Origin: Paenibacillus alginolyticus DSM 5050 = NBRC 15375
Lineage (GTDB): Bacteria > Bacillota > Bacilli > Paenibacillales > NBRC-103111
Assembly (NCBI RefSeq): GCF_000422905.1
Contig: NZ_AUGY01000030.1
Location: 1 to 64,000, forward strand
DNA length: 64,000 bases
Direction: 5' to 3'
Numbering within the stretch: the stretch's first letter is position 1; each line of letters opens with the position of its first letter. The notes beneath the pieces are model-generated. The model was not told the origin of the DNA and made no database searches. It worked only from the letters and a program-made list of their open reading frames with translations. Both the position numbers and the translations under genes were made by a program. This document shows positions 25,994 to 34,862 of this stretch, one piece after another.

Positions 25994-27469
25994 TTATTCT
26001 CCTTTGATGCTATCTGTGTATTTGCCCCATATGTTAATACCCTTCTCGTTCATCCCTGTAAACACAAGCGTAGGCTTGTCATTCTCCCAATCCCAGGAAG
26101 GCGAGACAAGTACCTTTTCTGTCGTCTGGGTGCCTTCATTTGTATCCAAAGCCGTCCATTGCAGCGTTAAATCATTCGGTTCTTGAAATGACCATTTCCC
26201 GATACCATGTGCCGATTCGATCTTTCCATTAGGCTGCAATGTCATTGGTTCAGAACGTTCTATTCCCGTCCATGCCATCGGAATCGGCAATCGATCCCAA
26301 CGCCCTGCAAGCAGCTTCGGAGATAGAGGTTGTGTTTTCTCTCCCGCATATCGTTCAGGCGAAGCAACCGGCCATCCGTCACGTGTCCAGAAAAGCTCAC
26401 GAATATAGAGGTAAGACCAATTCTTATCTTTTTCTCCACGGGCATGGTGTACGAGAAATGTGCGATCGCCGTCCTTCAGAACCGAGTTATGGCCCGGCGC
26501 GATCCAGCCTTCTTTCCCACTAAACACGTAGCTGCCAATCAGCTTATTTCCCACATTCGTCTGCGGCGAAAACCCCGTATCCGAAAGCTGATGCCCATTG
26601 AAATCCTCATAAGGCCCCGTAATCGAGGAAGATCTGCCCACTCTTACACTGTAATCGGAAGATAAAGAGTCATAGGATACGAATAAATAGTACTTTTTCT
26701 GATCCGGTTGATAGATGATATACGGCGCCTCAACAGCGCCTGCAACTGTTCGACTGTCTCTACGGGCAAGCAGCGTAGGCTGCTCCCCTTGCTTCACTTT
26801 GCCAGTGCTCTCATCAAGTCTTACGAGATATATGCCGCCAAAAAAGGAGCCGTACGAAAGCCATGGTTTACCTTCGCTATCAAACACCGGATTAGGATCA
26901 ATCGCGTTCGCTTCATCTCCCTTGGCCGTCTTCACGACGGCGCCTTGATCCGTCCATGGACCGGTAATTGAATTGGAGGTTGCAAGACCAATCATGGACT
27001 GATTACTTCCGAAGGTAGATGCTGCATAGTACAAATAGTAGGTATCTCCCATTTTGAATACGTCGGGTGCCCATAGATTCGTTGCCCGTGTCCATGATGC
27101 TGCTTCCTTCGGTATTCCATCCAGCGCATACCCTACCCAATCCCATGTGATCAAGTCTTTTGATCGCCTCACCATGATCCCCGGCCGCAGCGGATCCTTA
27201 TTGGCGCCAACTTTTATATCAGTAGAAAACACATAATACGTATCCCCTTCTTTATAAATGGAGGGATCGTGCGTATTCATCGTATGCCAGCCTGATTCCG
27301 TATTGGTGCTTCCGGTGTCATACATCGGGTACTGAAAAGGTCTCTTCGGAAACTCGACAGGGGCTGAACGTGAACCCACGAATTGGAGATAAGAAACCCC
27401 TACAGCCACTGCTACAAGCGCGAAACCGAGCGAAAGCAGCAGCCTTTTTTTCATCCGAGAGACCGCCAT
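25994..27469 (-). CDS. GH43 endo-1,5-alpha-arabinanase-like enzyme (exported)
   Basis: 491 residues. An N-terminal hydrophobic segment (LLLSLGFALVAVAVGVSYL, 10-28) predicts export or anchoring. The GH43 propeller starts with THDPSIYK (Asp68), has AIDPNPVF (Asp about 191) and VEAPYIIYQ (Glu about 246), and a His near APGHNSV fits the arabinanase calcium/chloride site. A C-terminal beta domain of about 100 residues follows, as in the AbnB/YxiA-type arabinanases. Its ATG overlaps the permease stop (TAATG), so translation is coupled. It should cut arabinan outside the cell for the importer. Confidence 0.86.
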   Translation of the reverse strand: MAVSRMKKRLLLSLGFALVAVAVGVSYLQFVGSRSAPVEFPKRPFQYPMYDTGSTNTESGWHTMNTHDPSIYKEGDTYYVFSTDIKVGANKDPLRPGIMVRRSKDLITWDWVGYALDGIPKEAASWTRATNLWAPDVFKMGDTYYLYYAASTFGSNQSMIGLATSNSITGPWTDQGAVVKTAKGDEANAIDPNPVFDSEGKPWLSYGSFFGGIYLVRLDESTGKVKQGEQPTLLARRDSRTVAGAVEAPYIIYQPDQKKYYLFVSYDSLSSDYSVRVGRSSSITGPYEDFNGHQLSDTGFSPQTNVGNKLIGSYVFSGKEGWIAPGHNSVLKDGDRTFLVHHARGEKDKNWSYLYIRELFWTRDGWPVASPERYAGEKTQPLSPKLLAGRWDRLPIPMAWTGIERSEPMTLQPNGKIESAHGIGKWSFQEPNDLTLQWTALDTNEGTQTTEKVLVSPSWDWENDKPTLVFTGMNEKGINIWGKYTDSIKGE

Positions 27470-28314
27470 TAACCTTTCACACCACCAACCGTAAGACCCG
27501 AAACAAAGAAGCGTTGGAAGAAGATGAAGACGATCAGTATAGGCACGATCGCAAGCACGGAACCGGCAATGAGAATATCGTAGTTATTGCCATAAGGCGT
27601 TACAAGACTGGACAGACCGATCGGCAGGGTCAGCTTATTCCCAGTTTTGAGTACAATCAGCGGCCAAACAAAGCTGTTCCAGCTCGCAAGGGCCTGCAAT
27701 ATCGCCATCGCCCCGAATGCCGGAGCCATCAGTGGCATCATGATTTTGAAAAAGATACCATACTCCGAACAGCCGTCAATTCTCCCTGCATCAAGGAAAT
27801 CCTTGGGCAGCCCGGCAGCATATTGCCGGAAGAAGAAGATCGGCAGCGGTGCGACGACGAAAGGTAAAATGACACCACTGTAAGTATCGATCAAGTGGAA
27901 GGCAATCATTTGTTTATACAACGGCAGCATAATAATTTCGACAGGTACCATCATGACCAAGAGGACCAAGAGGAAAATAAGGTTTCTTCCTCTAAATCGG
28001 TACATCGCGAGCCCATAGCCCACCATCGAAGATAAAAGCAGACAACAAGCGGTATAAACAATGGAGATAAGGACGCTGTTCTTATACCAGATCAGATACT
28101 TCTTCGCGGATGTAGAGAATAGGAAGGCATAGTTATGAAAGGACAATAACTCCGGCTGCAGCTTCACATTGAGCCCGTAGCGCAGCATCTCCTTGGAAGG
28201 CTTAAACGAAGCCAACGTGAGACTGTAGAACGGGAATAGCGCCAATGCAGCAAGTACCACAAACAGGAAGAGCAGTAAGGAGGTTTGAAGGAACTTATGT
28301 CGTTGTATCTGCAT
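27469..28314 (-). CDS. Carbohydrate ABC permease, MalG/AraQ type
   Basis: 281 residues, six helices, EAA loop (FLDAGRIDGCSEYGIFFKIM) and terminal FVSGLTVGGVKG. GGAGGATTAGGAC precedes the ATG. Its stop overlaps the arabinanase start. It pairs with the permease just upstream. By context it is the AraQ-like half of an arabino-oligosaccharide importer; no ATPase gene is present here. Confidence 0.92.
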   Translation of the reverse strand: MQIQRHKFLQTSLLLFLFVVLAALALFPFYSLTLASFKPSKEMLRYGLNVKLQPELLSFHNYAFLFSTSAKKYLIWYKNSVLISIVYTACCLLLSSMVGYGLAMYRFRGRNLIFLLVLLVMMVPVEIIMLPLYKQMIAFHLIDTYSGVILPFVVAPLPIFFFRQYAAGLPKDFLDAGRIDGCSEYGIFFKIMMPLMAPAFGAMAILQALASWNSFVWPLIVLKTGNKLTLPIGLSSLVTPYGNNYDILIAGSVLAIVPILIVFIFFQRFFVSGLTVGGVKG

Positions 28315-28317
28315 GTC

Positions 28318-29202
28318 CTAATCCTCCTTTCTGAACAAACCGAAGAATTTCAATTGAATGACATTTAAGATCATGGTTATACCTAGCAATGTGATCCCAA
28401 TTGCAGATCCGAAGCCCAAATTATTACGCTCGATGCCTTCACGATAAAGTAGACCGATCATCGTCAGACCAATGTCATTCGGGGAACGGTTACCGTTCCA
28501 GAGAATGAAGCTTTCCGTAAACATCGAATAGCCGCCATAGATGGAAATTGTAATGACGTAGATCGCTACCGGCTTCAATAACGGCAGGGTAATTCGCCAG
28601 AATTGGTCCCACTTGTTGGCACCGTCTATTTCTGCTGACTCATATAATTCATGCGGAATGCTCTGCAGCGCGGATAGGAAATAAATAATATTAACGCCGG
28701 TAAACCGCCAAGTCGCCAAAATAACCATCACGAGCATTCCCGTCGTGGAGTTGGCCAGCCAGTTAATGGTAGGCATGCCCAGCATATGACGGAATGCATT
28801 CATCACCGAATCATCCAAGCTGCCAAAAACAAGCCGGAATATAGTTCCCGCCACAACAACCGAAGTGAGGGAGGGGATAAACAAAGCGGAACGGAAGAAC
28901 GCACTCGCCTTGGTCAGCTTCGCATTCAGGAATACAGCAAGTACAAGCGGTAATGGAATAAGCACCAGCAGGGTCCAGAACGTATACCGACTGCTATTTT
29001 TCAACGCGGTGAAAAACGACTCGCTCCATAAATTTTTGTAATTCGCTAACCCAATAAAATGGGTCTGGCCGGGCAAAACTTCTTGAAAGCTCATGACAAT
29101 CGTGGTCATAACCGGATAAGCAAAGAAAATAAGGAACGATAACACAAAAGGCAGAACAAAGACATAAGGAGCTACCCGGGAGGAATACAGAAATTTATTC
29201 AT
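28318..29202 (-). CDS. Carbohydrate ABC permease, MalF/AraP type
   Basis: 294 residues from the ATG at 29202 (GGTGA 8 nt upstream; a GTG at 29217 sits too close to GGAG). Six helices; the EAA loop is ELYESAEIDGANKWDQFWRI. First helix YVFVLPFVLSFLIFFAYPVM. AraP-like half of the arabino-oligosaccharide importer, 3 bp before the next permease gene. Confidence 0.92.
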   Translation of the reverse strand: MNKFLYSSRVAPYVFVLPFVLSFLIFFAYPVMTTIVMSFQEVLPGQTHFIGLANYKNLWSESFFTALKNSSRYTFWTLLVLIPLPLVLAVFLNAKLTKASAFFRSALFIPSLTSVVVAGTIFRLVFGSLDDSVMNAFRHMLGMPTINWLANSTTGMLVMVILATWRFTGVNIIYFLSALQSIPHELYESAEIDGANKWDQFWRITLPLLKPVAIYVITISIYGGYSMFTESFILWNGNRSPNDIGLTMIGLLYREGIERNNLGFGSAIGITLLGITMILNVIQLKFFGLFRKED

Positions 29203-29238
29203 ATCGTCAATCACCACTCCTCTCTAGAAGCGCTGCAA

Positions 29239-29271
29239 GCCTTGCCGAAGGGACGTCCCTGGGGCAAAGCC
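29239..29271 (-). promoter_or_regulatory. Intercistronic hairpin after the arabinose-type binding protein
   Basis: GCCTTGCC and GGCAAAGC flank the 12-bp palindrome AGGGACGTCCCT. No T tract. It sits between the binding-protein stop and the first permease, matching the position of similar hairpins in the other importers of this window. Confidence 0.55.
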
Positions 29272-29296
29272 AGCAACGGAACGCGGGGCGTTCAAT

Positions 29297-30640
29297 TTAC
29301 TTAATATTTTTCACAGCATCGTCTAGAACTTGCTTCGGATCTTTCAAATCATTAAGCGCTTGGAAGATGGTTTTCGTCTTGATATAGTCGGAGACAGCCG
29401 GTGTTTTCTCCTTGATATTCGTAGGCGCGATCTCGCTTTTCACAGAAATCAAAACATCCCACAGGTTTTTGCCAAAATAAGCCGTGAATTTATTGTCCGC
29501 TTTAAGCGCCGGATCGTTCCAAACATCAGAGCGAATCGGGTCGAAGCCGAGTTGTGACCAGATCTGAATGTTGCCCTCTTTGGACAATTTCGCATAGGAA
29601 AGGAATTTCTTAGCTACGTCTTGATTCTTCGATTGCTTCGTAATAACCGTACCCGTACCCCCCATACCGGAAGAGCGCATCTCGCCTTGTTTAAATACCG
29701 GCATCGGTTTAATGATGACTTTGCCTTTCAAATCAGGCATGTAGTCCGTAAAGCGACCCATGTACCACATCGGCATCCAGACGGAAGCTGCGCCGCCTTT
29801 ATTCATGAAACCGTAATATTCTTCCGCATGATGCAAGCCGCCCGGAGCCACAACGGCAACTTTCTCCTTCACAAGCTTCTGCAGGTAACTCAATACATCT
29901 AGATTCGCTTGGTCACCTATTGTCACGTTACCGTTTTTGTCTAGGAAGTCCGAACCGTGTTGTACAACTAGCGGCCAGAATGACCATTGGTCCGACGTTT
30001 CGACCGTCGTCATCGGCTTGCCGGTTTTCTCAAGAACCTGCTTACCTGCTTTTTCATAATCATCCCAAGTCTTAATATCGTCAGCGTTTACGCCTGCTTT
30101 ATCGAGAATTTCTTTGTTGTAGTAGATGACTTGTGCCCCAACGTGGTAATCTATCCCGTAAAATTTGCCGTCCTTCGCATAATTATCGAGTCGAGACATG
30201 ACGAGGTTGGCCTTCTCCGGTTCAACAATATCATTCAGCGCGGTTAGCTGGACATCGCCTTTTAGGAAATTGCCGATTTTACTGATTTCAATGTCAGCCA
30301 TGTCGGGAGCACCCGTTCCTGATTGCAGCGCCACTAACAGTTTATTGTGGTTATCATCATAGGGGAAAGTTGTTGCTTCCACTTGAATCGGCTGTTCAGG
30401 ATGTGTTTTATTCCATGATTCAGCCATGCTTTCAAAAAATTTCTGATGCAGCTCATTGAACGTCCAGAAGCTCAGCTTAACAGGTGTACCTGATTTGGTT
30501 GCGCTATCATTCTTGGTTGTAGCTGCTGGGTTCGCAGTAGCCGTTCCCTCATTACTTGTGCCCGAGTTTGATGTACAAGCTGACAATAAAAGCATGGATG
30601 CCAAAATGGCAGCAGAAGACACTTGTAGCTTTCTCTTCAT
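29297..30640 (-). CDS. Arabino-oligosaccharide-type substrate-binding lipoprotein (family 1)
   Basis: 447 residues. Signal peptide with lipobox LLSAC (Cys about 22) and a Ser/Thr/Asn linker. Family 1 pattern: SFWTFNELHQKFFESMAESW, IYYNKEILDKAGV, GGLHHAEEYYGFMNKGGAAS. GGGGG precedes the ATG. It is first in the arabinan operon and is likely to feed the AraP/AraQ-like permeases. The operon faces an AraR-like repressor gene and carries a cre site at its promoter. Confidence 0.92.
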   Translation of the reverse strand: MKRKLQVSSAAILASMLLLSACTSNSGTSNEGTATANPAATTKNDSATKSGTPVKLSFWTFNELHQKFFESMAESWNKTHPEQPIQVEATTFPYDDNHNKLLVALQSGTGAPDMADIEISKIGNFLKGDVQLTALNDIVEPEKANLVMSRLDNYAKDGKFYGIDYHVGAQVIYYNKEILDKAGVNADDIKTWDDYEKAGKQVLEKTGKPMTTVETSDQWSFWPLVVQHGSDFLDKNGNVTIGDQANLDVLSYLQKLVKEKVAVVAPGGLHHAEEYYGFMNKGGAASVWMPMWYMGRFTDYMPDLKGKVIIKPMPVFKQGEMRSSGMGGTGTVITKQSKNQDVAKKFLSYAKLSKEGNIQIWSQLGFDPIRSDVWNDPALKADNKFTAYFGKNLWDVLISVKSEIAPTNIKEKTPAVSDYIKTKTIFQALNDLKDPKQVLDDAVKNIK

Positions 30641-30706
30641 ACAATTAATCCCCCTAAATAGAAATTTTGATTGTCATATAAACTATCATGCAAATGGTCG
30701 ATTAAC

Positions 30707-30734
30707 ATGTAAGCGCTTTACAAATCGAATTATA
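30707..30734 (-). promoter_or_regulatory. Catabolite-responsive element at the arabinan operon promoter
   Basis: ATGTAAGCGCTTTACAA at 30707-30723 meets the cre consensus WTGNAANCGNWWNCAW at every fixed position. A perfect -10 box TATAAT lies at 30729-30734 on the minus strand, directly upstream, so CcpA bound at the cre would sit at or just after the transcription start. The -35 region (TATTAT) is weak. Confidence 0.85.
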
Positions 30735-31037
30735 GTACATAAAAACCTATAATAATATAATCAATTGAGTATAAAATTATGTTTATTATATTTAATCACA
30801 TAAATTCCACGGCTAAACGTTTGTTTAGAATCCATATTAAATTTTTCGTTTTATGAAATATGACTGGTACCTGTTGAATCGGATTTTAATGGTAGATATT
30901 TACAATATTATATATACAATTGGTTATAAAATTTAATTAAAACATTATAAATATACTTTTCAGACTTTTATGTATTCCCTTTTTCACATTTACTGAGTAC
31001 AATGAACCTAAGAATATGAGAATCAGGTGATGCACGA
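30735..31037. promoter_or_regulatory. AT-rich divergent regulatory region with an operator-like dyad
   Basis: The region between the arabinan operon and its likely repressor gene is very AT-rich and holds no gene. The dyad CTAAACGTTTGTTTAG (30813-30828) has perfect 6-bp arms and is a candidate operator for the GntR/LacI-type regulator. It does not match the B. subtilis AraR box exactly. Confidence 0.4.
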
Positions 31038-32108
31038 ATGACTAAAATTCCTCTCTATAAACAAATCTACCAATCCATTAAAGATAAGATTATATCCGGA
31101 GAGCTTCGCCCCAAAGATCGCGTGCCTTCGGAGCAAGAATTTATGGATGAATTTATGGTCAGTAAAATAACCGTGAAGAATGCGCTAGCCGTATTGGTTG
31201 ACGAGGGACTAGTCACTCGTATTCAAGGCAAGGGAACATTCGTGTCAGTCAACCCCAACTCAATCACAGTGGATCCTAAACGCCGTTCTTCAGCGTCTTC
31301 TTCCCAAAATTACATTGGTCTGATTATCCCTACCATGAAAACGAAAGTCATTCAGAGACTTGTCGACTACATTGAATACTACGTCAAGGAAGCCGGTTAT
31401 CAGCTCGTCCTGCATATCACACGCGAATCTTCCATCGAGGAATCCCGTTCGGTCCAGGAATTGACCAACACCCCAGGCGTCCGCGGCATCATTGTTTTCC
31501 CTACGGAGGATGAGCGCTATAATGAATCGCTACTCCGTTTATCCCTGGATAAATATCCGTTTGTGTTTATAGACCGTTATTTACGAAATATCGAAACTTA
31601 CCGGATTACATCTGATAATTGGGGCGGCGCTTATGAGACGGTTACCAAACTGTTAAACAAAGGCCATCAGCAAATCGCGCTCATCTCCCCTGATAATACG
31701 AATACAACCGTTGAAGACCGGACTCACGGCTTTGAGAAGGCTTATATTGATAGAAACATTTTGATTGATAAAAGCTTATGGTGTCATGTCCCCATCGACA
31801 TCCTCAGAAACGGCGATACTTCAGCTTATATTGTTAAATTCCTGCATCAGCATCCTAACATTACAGCTGTTTTTGCTTTAACTGCTGAGATGGCAAGGCT
31901 CACGCATCATGCTCTGCATCAGGAAGAAGGCTTGAACCCGAAGATCGAGTTGGTTTCTTTCGATGATCCAGAGATTCCGGGAATCTCGCACATTTTGCAG
32001 GATGAAGAGCAAATGGCCTTATCGGCTGTTAAATTGCTGCTTGAGCAATTCAACGGGCATTATGTTCCGCAGCGCATCGAGGTTCCTGTGCAATGGATTC
32101 AGGTTTGA
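31038..32108 (+). CDS. AraR-like repressor (GntR HTH plus LacI-type sugar-binding domain)
   Basis: 356 residues, AGGTGA 7 nt before the ATG. Residues 5-70 are a GntR winged helix (PLYKQIYQSIKDKIISGEL, RVPSEQEFMDEFMVSKITV, GLVTRIQGKGTFV). Residues 90-355 have the LacI-type type 1 binding fold (YIGLIIPTM, GIIVFPTEDERYN, FIDRYLRNI, ISPDNTN). This domain order is that of AraR, whose inducer is arabinose. It diverges from the arabinan operon, so it is probably its repressor. Distances allow autoregulation. Confidence 0.87.
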   Translation: MTKIPLYKQIYQSIKDKIISGELRPKDRVPSEQEFMDEFMVSKITVKNALAVLVDEGLVTRIQGKGTFVSVNPNSITVDPKRRSSASSSQNYIGLIIPTMKTKVIQRLVDYIEYYVKEAGYQLVLHITRESSIEESRSVQELTNTPGVRGIIVFPTEDERYNESLLRLSLDKYPFVFIDRYLRNIETYRITSDNWGGAYETVTKLLNKGHQQIALISPDNTNTTVEDRTHGFEKAYIDRNILIDKSLWCHVPIDILRNGDTSAYIVKFLHQHPNITAVFALTAEMARLTHHALHQEEGLNPKIELVSFDDPEIPGISHILQDEEQMALSAVKLLLEQFNGHYVPQRIEVPVQWIQV

Positions 32109-32162
32109 TCCCTTGCGCAGCGTGTGGAATGTCCCGTCGGCGCGTGAAAGTTAATCTTTTGC

Positions 32163-32338
32163 GGAACGTCGAGGCGTTATTTGTGAGGAATTCGGCTGTT
32201 TGTAGACTTTCGCGGAACGTCGTTCCGCTATTTCCTTGTTTCGCCCTCAAATCACGCGGTTTTCCAACAAATAGAGTCCTCACGTTCCGCGAAATGTCCT
32301 TTTAGCGCTATTTTCTTCAAATAGCGGCTCCTCGTTCC
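32163..32338. repeat. Four-module interspersed repeat, copy B
   Basis: Modules at 32163-32182 and 32214-32233 (plus) and 32269-32288 and 32319-32338 (inverted) each fit GGAACGNNGNNNCGCTATTT or its complement over 20 bp. It lies in the convergent region between the AraR-like gene and the ABC-F gene, where no gene is seen. Confidence 0.87.
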
Positions 32339-32395
32339 GCGACGTGATGAAATCTCATCGATTTCGCCGTGTCGGAATCTACGAAAACAAATTAA

Positions 32396-32450
32396 GGGTG
32401 AGATTCCCTCACCCCAAACCAAAAAAGGGGGGGTATCCGCCCCCCTTTTT
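32396..32450. terminator. Double bidirectional terminator
   Basis: GGGTGAG-ATTCC-CTCACCC (32396-32414), then AAAAAA-GGGGGG(G)-TATCCG-CCCCCC-TTTTT (32421-32450). The second has A and T runs on both sides and can stop the AraR-like transcript and the ABC-F transcript. Confidence 0.88.
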
Positions 32451-34529
32451 CTATTCTTGCTCCTCTATCAGCATCCACTGCTCATAGAGCCTATCCAACA
32501 TCTCCTGCGCCGTTTCTCTTTCCGCCCACAGTTCGCTAAGTTCATCTGCCGCCAGATTCTCTAGCCGCTGGTCCAGATTACTCAACTGCGCTTCGCCATC
32601 CGCAATCTGCTTCTCTAGCCTCTCCCGTGTAAACACGGATGAGCTTTTAGACTTCCCTCGTTGCGCCACATTGGCAGTATTTTTAGCCGTAGCACTCGCT
32701 GAATCACTTAGCGCAGCACTCCTAGAAGCTCTTGGCGAAGCACTCTCAGCATTTCTTGCCATAGCACTTGCACTTGCACTTGTACTTGTACTTGTACTTG
32801 TACTTGCATTGGCATGTGCACCATCCCTAGCCCCAGCACTCGCACCAGACGATTTTCTCGTACCAACAGCAGCAGACTCACGGATTCGATTTTCACGCAA
32901 TTGAGCGCTCTTCTCTTTATAATCATCAAAATTACCCAAGTAAACGGTAATTCGCCCTTGATCCAGCTCCCATATTTTACGAGACAGCCGATTCATAAAA
33001 TAACGATCATGCGTCACAGCCAGCACGGTGCCTGGAAACTCTTCCAGCGCCTCTTCCAAAGCTTCCCTTGAAGCAATATCCATATGATTCGTGGGCTCAT
33101 CGAGAATAAGTAAATTAGGCTTACGAAGCACAAGCAGTGCTAGCCGCAATCTAGTCCACTCCCCTCCCGAAAGAGAACTGACCGACTTGAATACATCTGC
33201 GCCATAAAATAAATAAGCAGCAAGCCGGCCCCTAGCCTCTCCTTCCTCCAGCTTCGCTTCCTCACAGAAGTAAGTCAGCACCGATTTCTTATGGTCCTCT
33301 GGATACTCTTGTTGTGCCAAATAGCCAATATCGACCCGCGCTCCAAGCTCGAGCTCCCCTTGGTTAGGCTGCTCTTCACCCAGAATCATCCTCAGCAGCG
33401 TTGTTTTGCCCGAACCGTTAGACCCGACGAGCATCACTTTCTCGCCATATTCCAGCAAGCCGCTTGCCCGCTGCAGCAGCACTTTATCCCCGTATCGCTT
33501 GTTCACATCCTCGAAACGAATCACTCTCCGACCTGAGCGGTCGTCCAGCTTCAATCCGAATTCCGCTGCCTTCGGATCAAGAACAGGCCGTTTGAGCTTC
33601 TCCATCCGATCCAGCGCTTTCTGCATAGAAGCCGCCCGGCGGAAAAATTTCTCGTTCCCTCCTACCCGGCCCCACTCCGTCAGCTGCTTGATCGTCTCTT
33701 TCATCTTTTTGATGACCTTCTGCTGCTCCTGATAATCAGCAAACTGCTGCAGCAGCCGGACTTCTTTCTCCTTCACATATCCCGAATAGGAAGTCAGATA
33801 GGTCGTAGACTCGCCATCTTCCAACTCAACGATCTTCGTAACAACCCGATCCAGAAAGTAACGGTCGTGAGAAACAATGAAGCATGCGCCATCATAATGG
33901 GTGAGATAGTCCTCCAACCACTCTACACCGAACAAATCCAGATGATTCGTTGGCTCATCCAGCAGCAGTAAGTCAGGCTTGCCGATCAGCTGGGATGCGA
34001 GAGCAATCTTCGTCTTTTCCCCTCCGGACAGCGAGGCAAAGCTCCGCTCATAAACCTCCCGTGCTATACGAAGTCCGTTCGCGACTTGATCGATTCTTGC
34101 ATCCAGCTCGTAGCCGCCTTCCCGTTCGAAACGTTCTTGCAGCTGTGCGTACCGCTTAAGCAGCTGATCCAGCTGCTTCTCATCGCTCATGACTTCTGAG
34201 CTCGACATCCGCTGCTCCAGCTCCGTCATATTGGCGCGGCATTCAAGTATCCCTTGAAAGCTGGACGCCAGCACATCATACACCGTACCGCTCTCCCACT
34301 CCGTTGGGATTTGTGCTAAATAACCGATCCGCGTATCTTTTCGCACCGTTAATTGCCCTTCATCGGGCTTCTCCATCTTAGAGATAAGGCGAAGCAGCGT
34401 CGATTTACCACTGCCATTGCGTCCCACAAGTCCTACTCTTTCTCCCTGATGGATTTCAAAAGTAACATCCTCAAGAACTAGCTGCGCACCATGGTATTTC
34501 TTTATATTTTGACCGTTAATAATTAACAT
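32451..34529 (-). CDS. ABC-F family ATPase
   Basis: 692 residues from the ATG at 34529 (TTAGGAGG 10 nt upstream). Two ABC domains without membrane helices: Walker A GRNGSGKST near 38 and GSNGSGKTT near 360; signatures SLSGGEKTKIALA and SLSGGEWTRLRLA; Walker B LLLLDEPTNHLD and LLILDEPTNHMD. A linker between domains, then a Ser/Ala/Thr-rich low-complexity segment of about 75 residues with (Thr-Ser)n coded by a hexanucleotide repeat (32764-32807), and a C-terminal coiled coil. ABC-F proteins act on the ribosome as translation factors or antibiotic-protection proteins. Which one this is cannot be decided; the attenuator-like leader favours an inducible protective role. Confidence 0.92.
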   Translation of the reverse strand: MLIINGQNIKKYHGAQLVLEDVTFEIHQGERVGLVGRNGSGKSTLLRLISKMEKPDEGQLTVRKDTRIGYLAQIPTEWESGTVYDVLASSFQGILECRANMTELEQRMSSSEVMSDEKQLDQLLKRYAQLQERFEREGGYELDARIDQVANGLRIAREVYERSFASLSGGEKTKIALASQLIGKPDLLLLDEPTNHLDLFGVEWLEDYLTHYDGACFIVSHDRYFLDRVVTKIVELEDGESTTYLTSYSGYVKEKEVRLLQQFADYQEQQKVIKKMKETIKQLTEWGRVGGNEKFFRRAASMQKALDRMEKLKRPVLDPKAAEFGLKLDDRSGRRVIRFEDVNKRYGDKVLLQRASGLLEYGEKVMLVGSNGSGKTTLLRMILGEEQPNQGELELGARVDIGYLAQQEYPEDHKKSVLTYFCEEAKLEEGEARGRLAAYLFYGADVFKSVSSLSGGEWTRLRLALLVLRKPNLLILDEPTNHMDIASREALEEALEEFPGTVLAVTHDRYFMNRLSRKIWELDQGRITVYLGNFDDYKEKSAQLRENRIRESAAVGTRKSSGASAGARDGAHANASTSTSTSTSASASAMARNAESASPRASRSAALSDSASATAKNTANVAQRGKSKSSSVFTRERLEKQIADGEAQLSNLDQRLENLAADELSELWAERETAQEMLDRLYEQWMLIEEQE
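32764..32807 (-). repeat. In-frame hexanucleotide repeat in the ABC-F gene
   Basis: About seven ACTTGT/ACTTGC hexamers in a row (ACAAGT/GCAAGT on the coding strand) code for alternating Thr/Ala and Ser. Gain or loss of units keeps the frame. The same hexamer recurs at 59921-59976 in an unrelated gene. Confidence 0.9.
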
Positions 34530-34581
34530 AATGAAGGATCCTCCTAATTTGTGAAAGACCCTATCCATCGCCTATGTACAC

Positions 34582-34614
34582 AAAAAAGGCCGCAGGAAAA
34601 TTCCTACGACCTTT
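34582..34614 (-). terminator. Terminator or attenuator ahead of the ABC-F gene
   Basis: AAAGGTCGTAGGAA and TTCCTGCGGCCTTT form a stem with GU pairs, followed by TTTT on the minus strand. It lies between the leader ORF stop (34635) and the ABC-F ribosome-binding site. The six bases GTAGGA in its 5' arm (34602-34607) can pair with TCCTAC (34640-34645) at the end of the leader ORF, a possible antiterminator. Confidence 0.75.
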
Positions 34615-34634
34615 CGGATTGATCCGTTTGAGGG

Positions 34635-34778
34635 TTAAGGTAGGAGTCTTTTCGTGAGTTGTAATTCCGTATGAGCATAAATAGACAGACTTCTCGCGTC
34701 TTTGACTGCTGCATGAACGATGCCAGCCATCGCAATGGGTAACTGGCTCACACGGTTGTTCACAAACTCTCGATTCAT
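34635..34778 (-). CDS. 47-residue leader ORF upstream of the ABC-F gene
   Basis: The ATG at 34778 has a near-ideal AAGGAGGTGA 8 nt upstream; the longer frame from 34844 lacks one. The product (MNREFVNNRVSQLPIAMAGI... ending LQLTKRLLP) has no recognised domain. It may be an independent small protein or a regulatory leader peptide: it is followed within 21 nt by a terminator and then by the ABC-F gene, the layout seen for inducible ABC-F genes such as vmlR, though those leaders are usually shorter. Confidence 0.65.
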   Translation of the reverse strand: MNREFVNNRVSQLPIAMAGIVHAAVKDARSLSIYAHTELQLTKRLLP

Positions 34779-34814
34779 CCTACCTTCACCTCCTTCTTCT
34801 ATCACTAATTCAAA

Positions 34815-34844
34815 ATAATACCATAACCAGCGGTCAATTCGCAA
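34815..34844 (-). promoter_or_regulatory. Candidate promoter of the leader ORF-ABC-F unit
   Basis: On the minus strand TTGCGA (34839-34844) and TATTAT (34815-34820) are spaced 18 bp, about 37 bp before the leader ATG. Confidence 0.5.
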
Positions 34845-34862
34845 CCAGAAACGGCCCTATTA

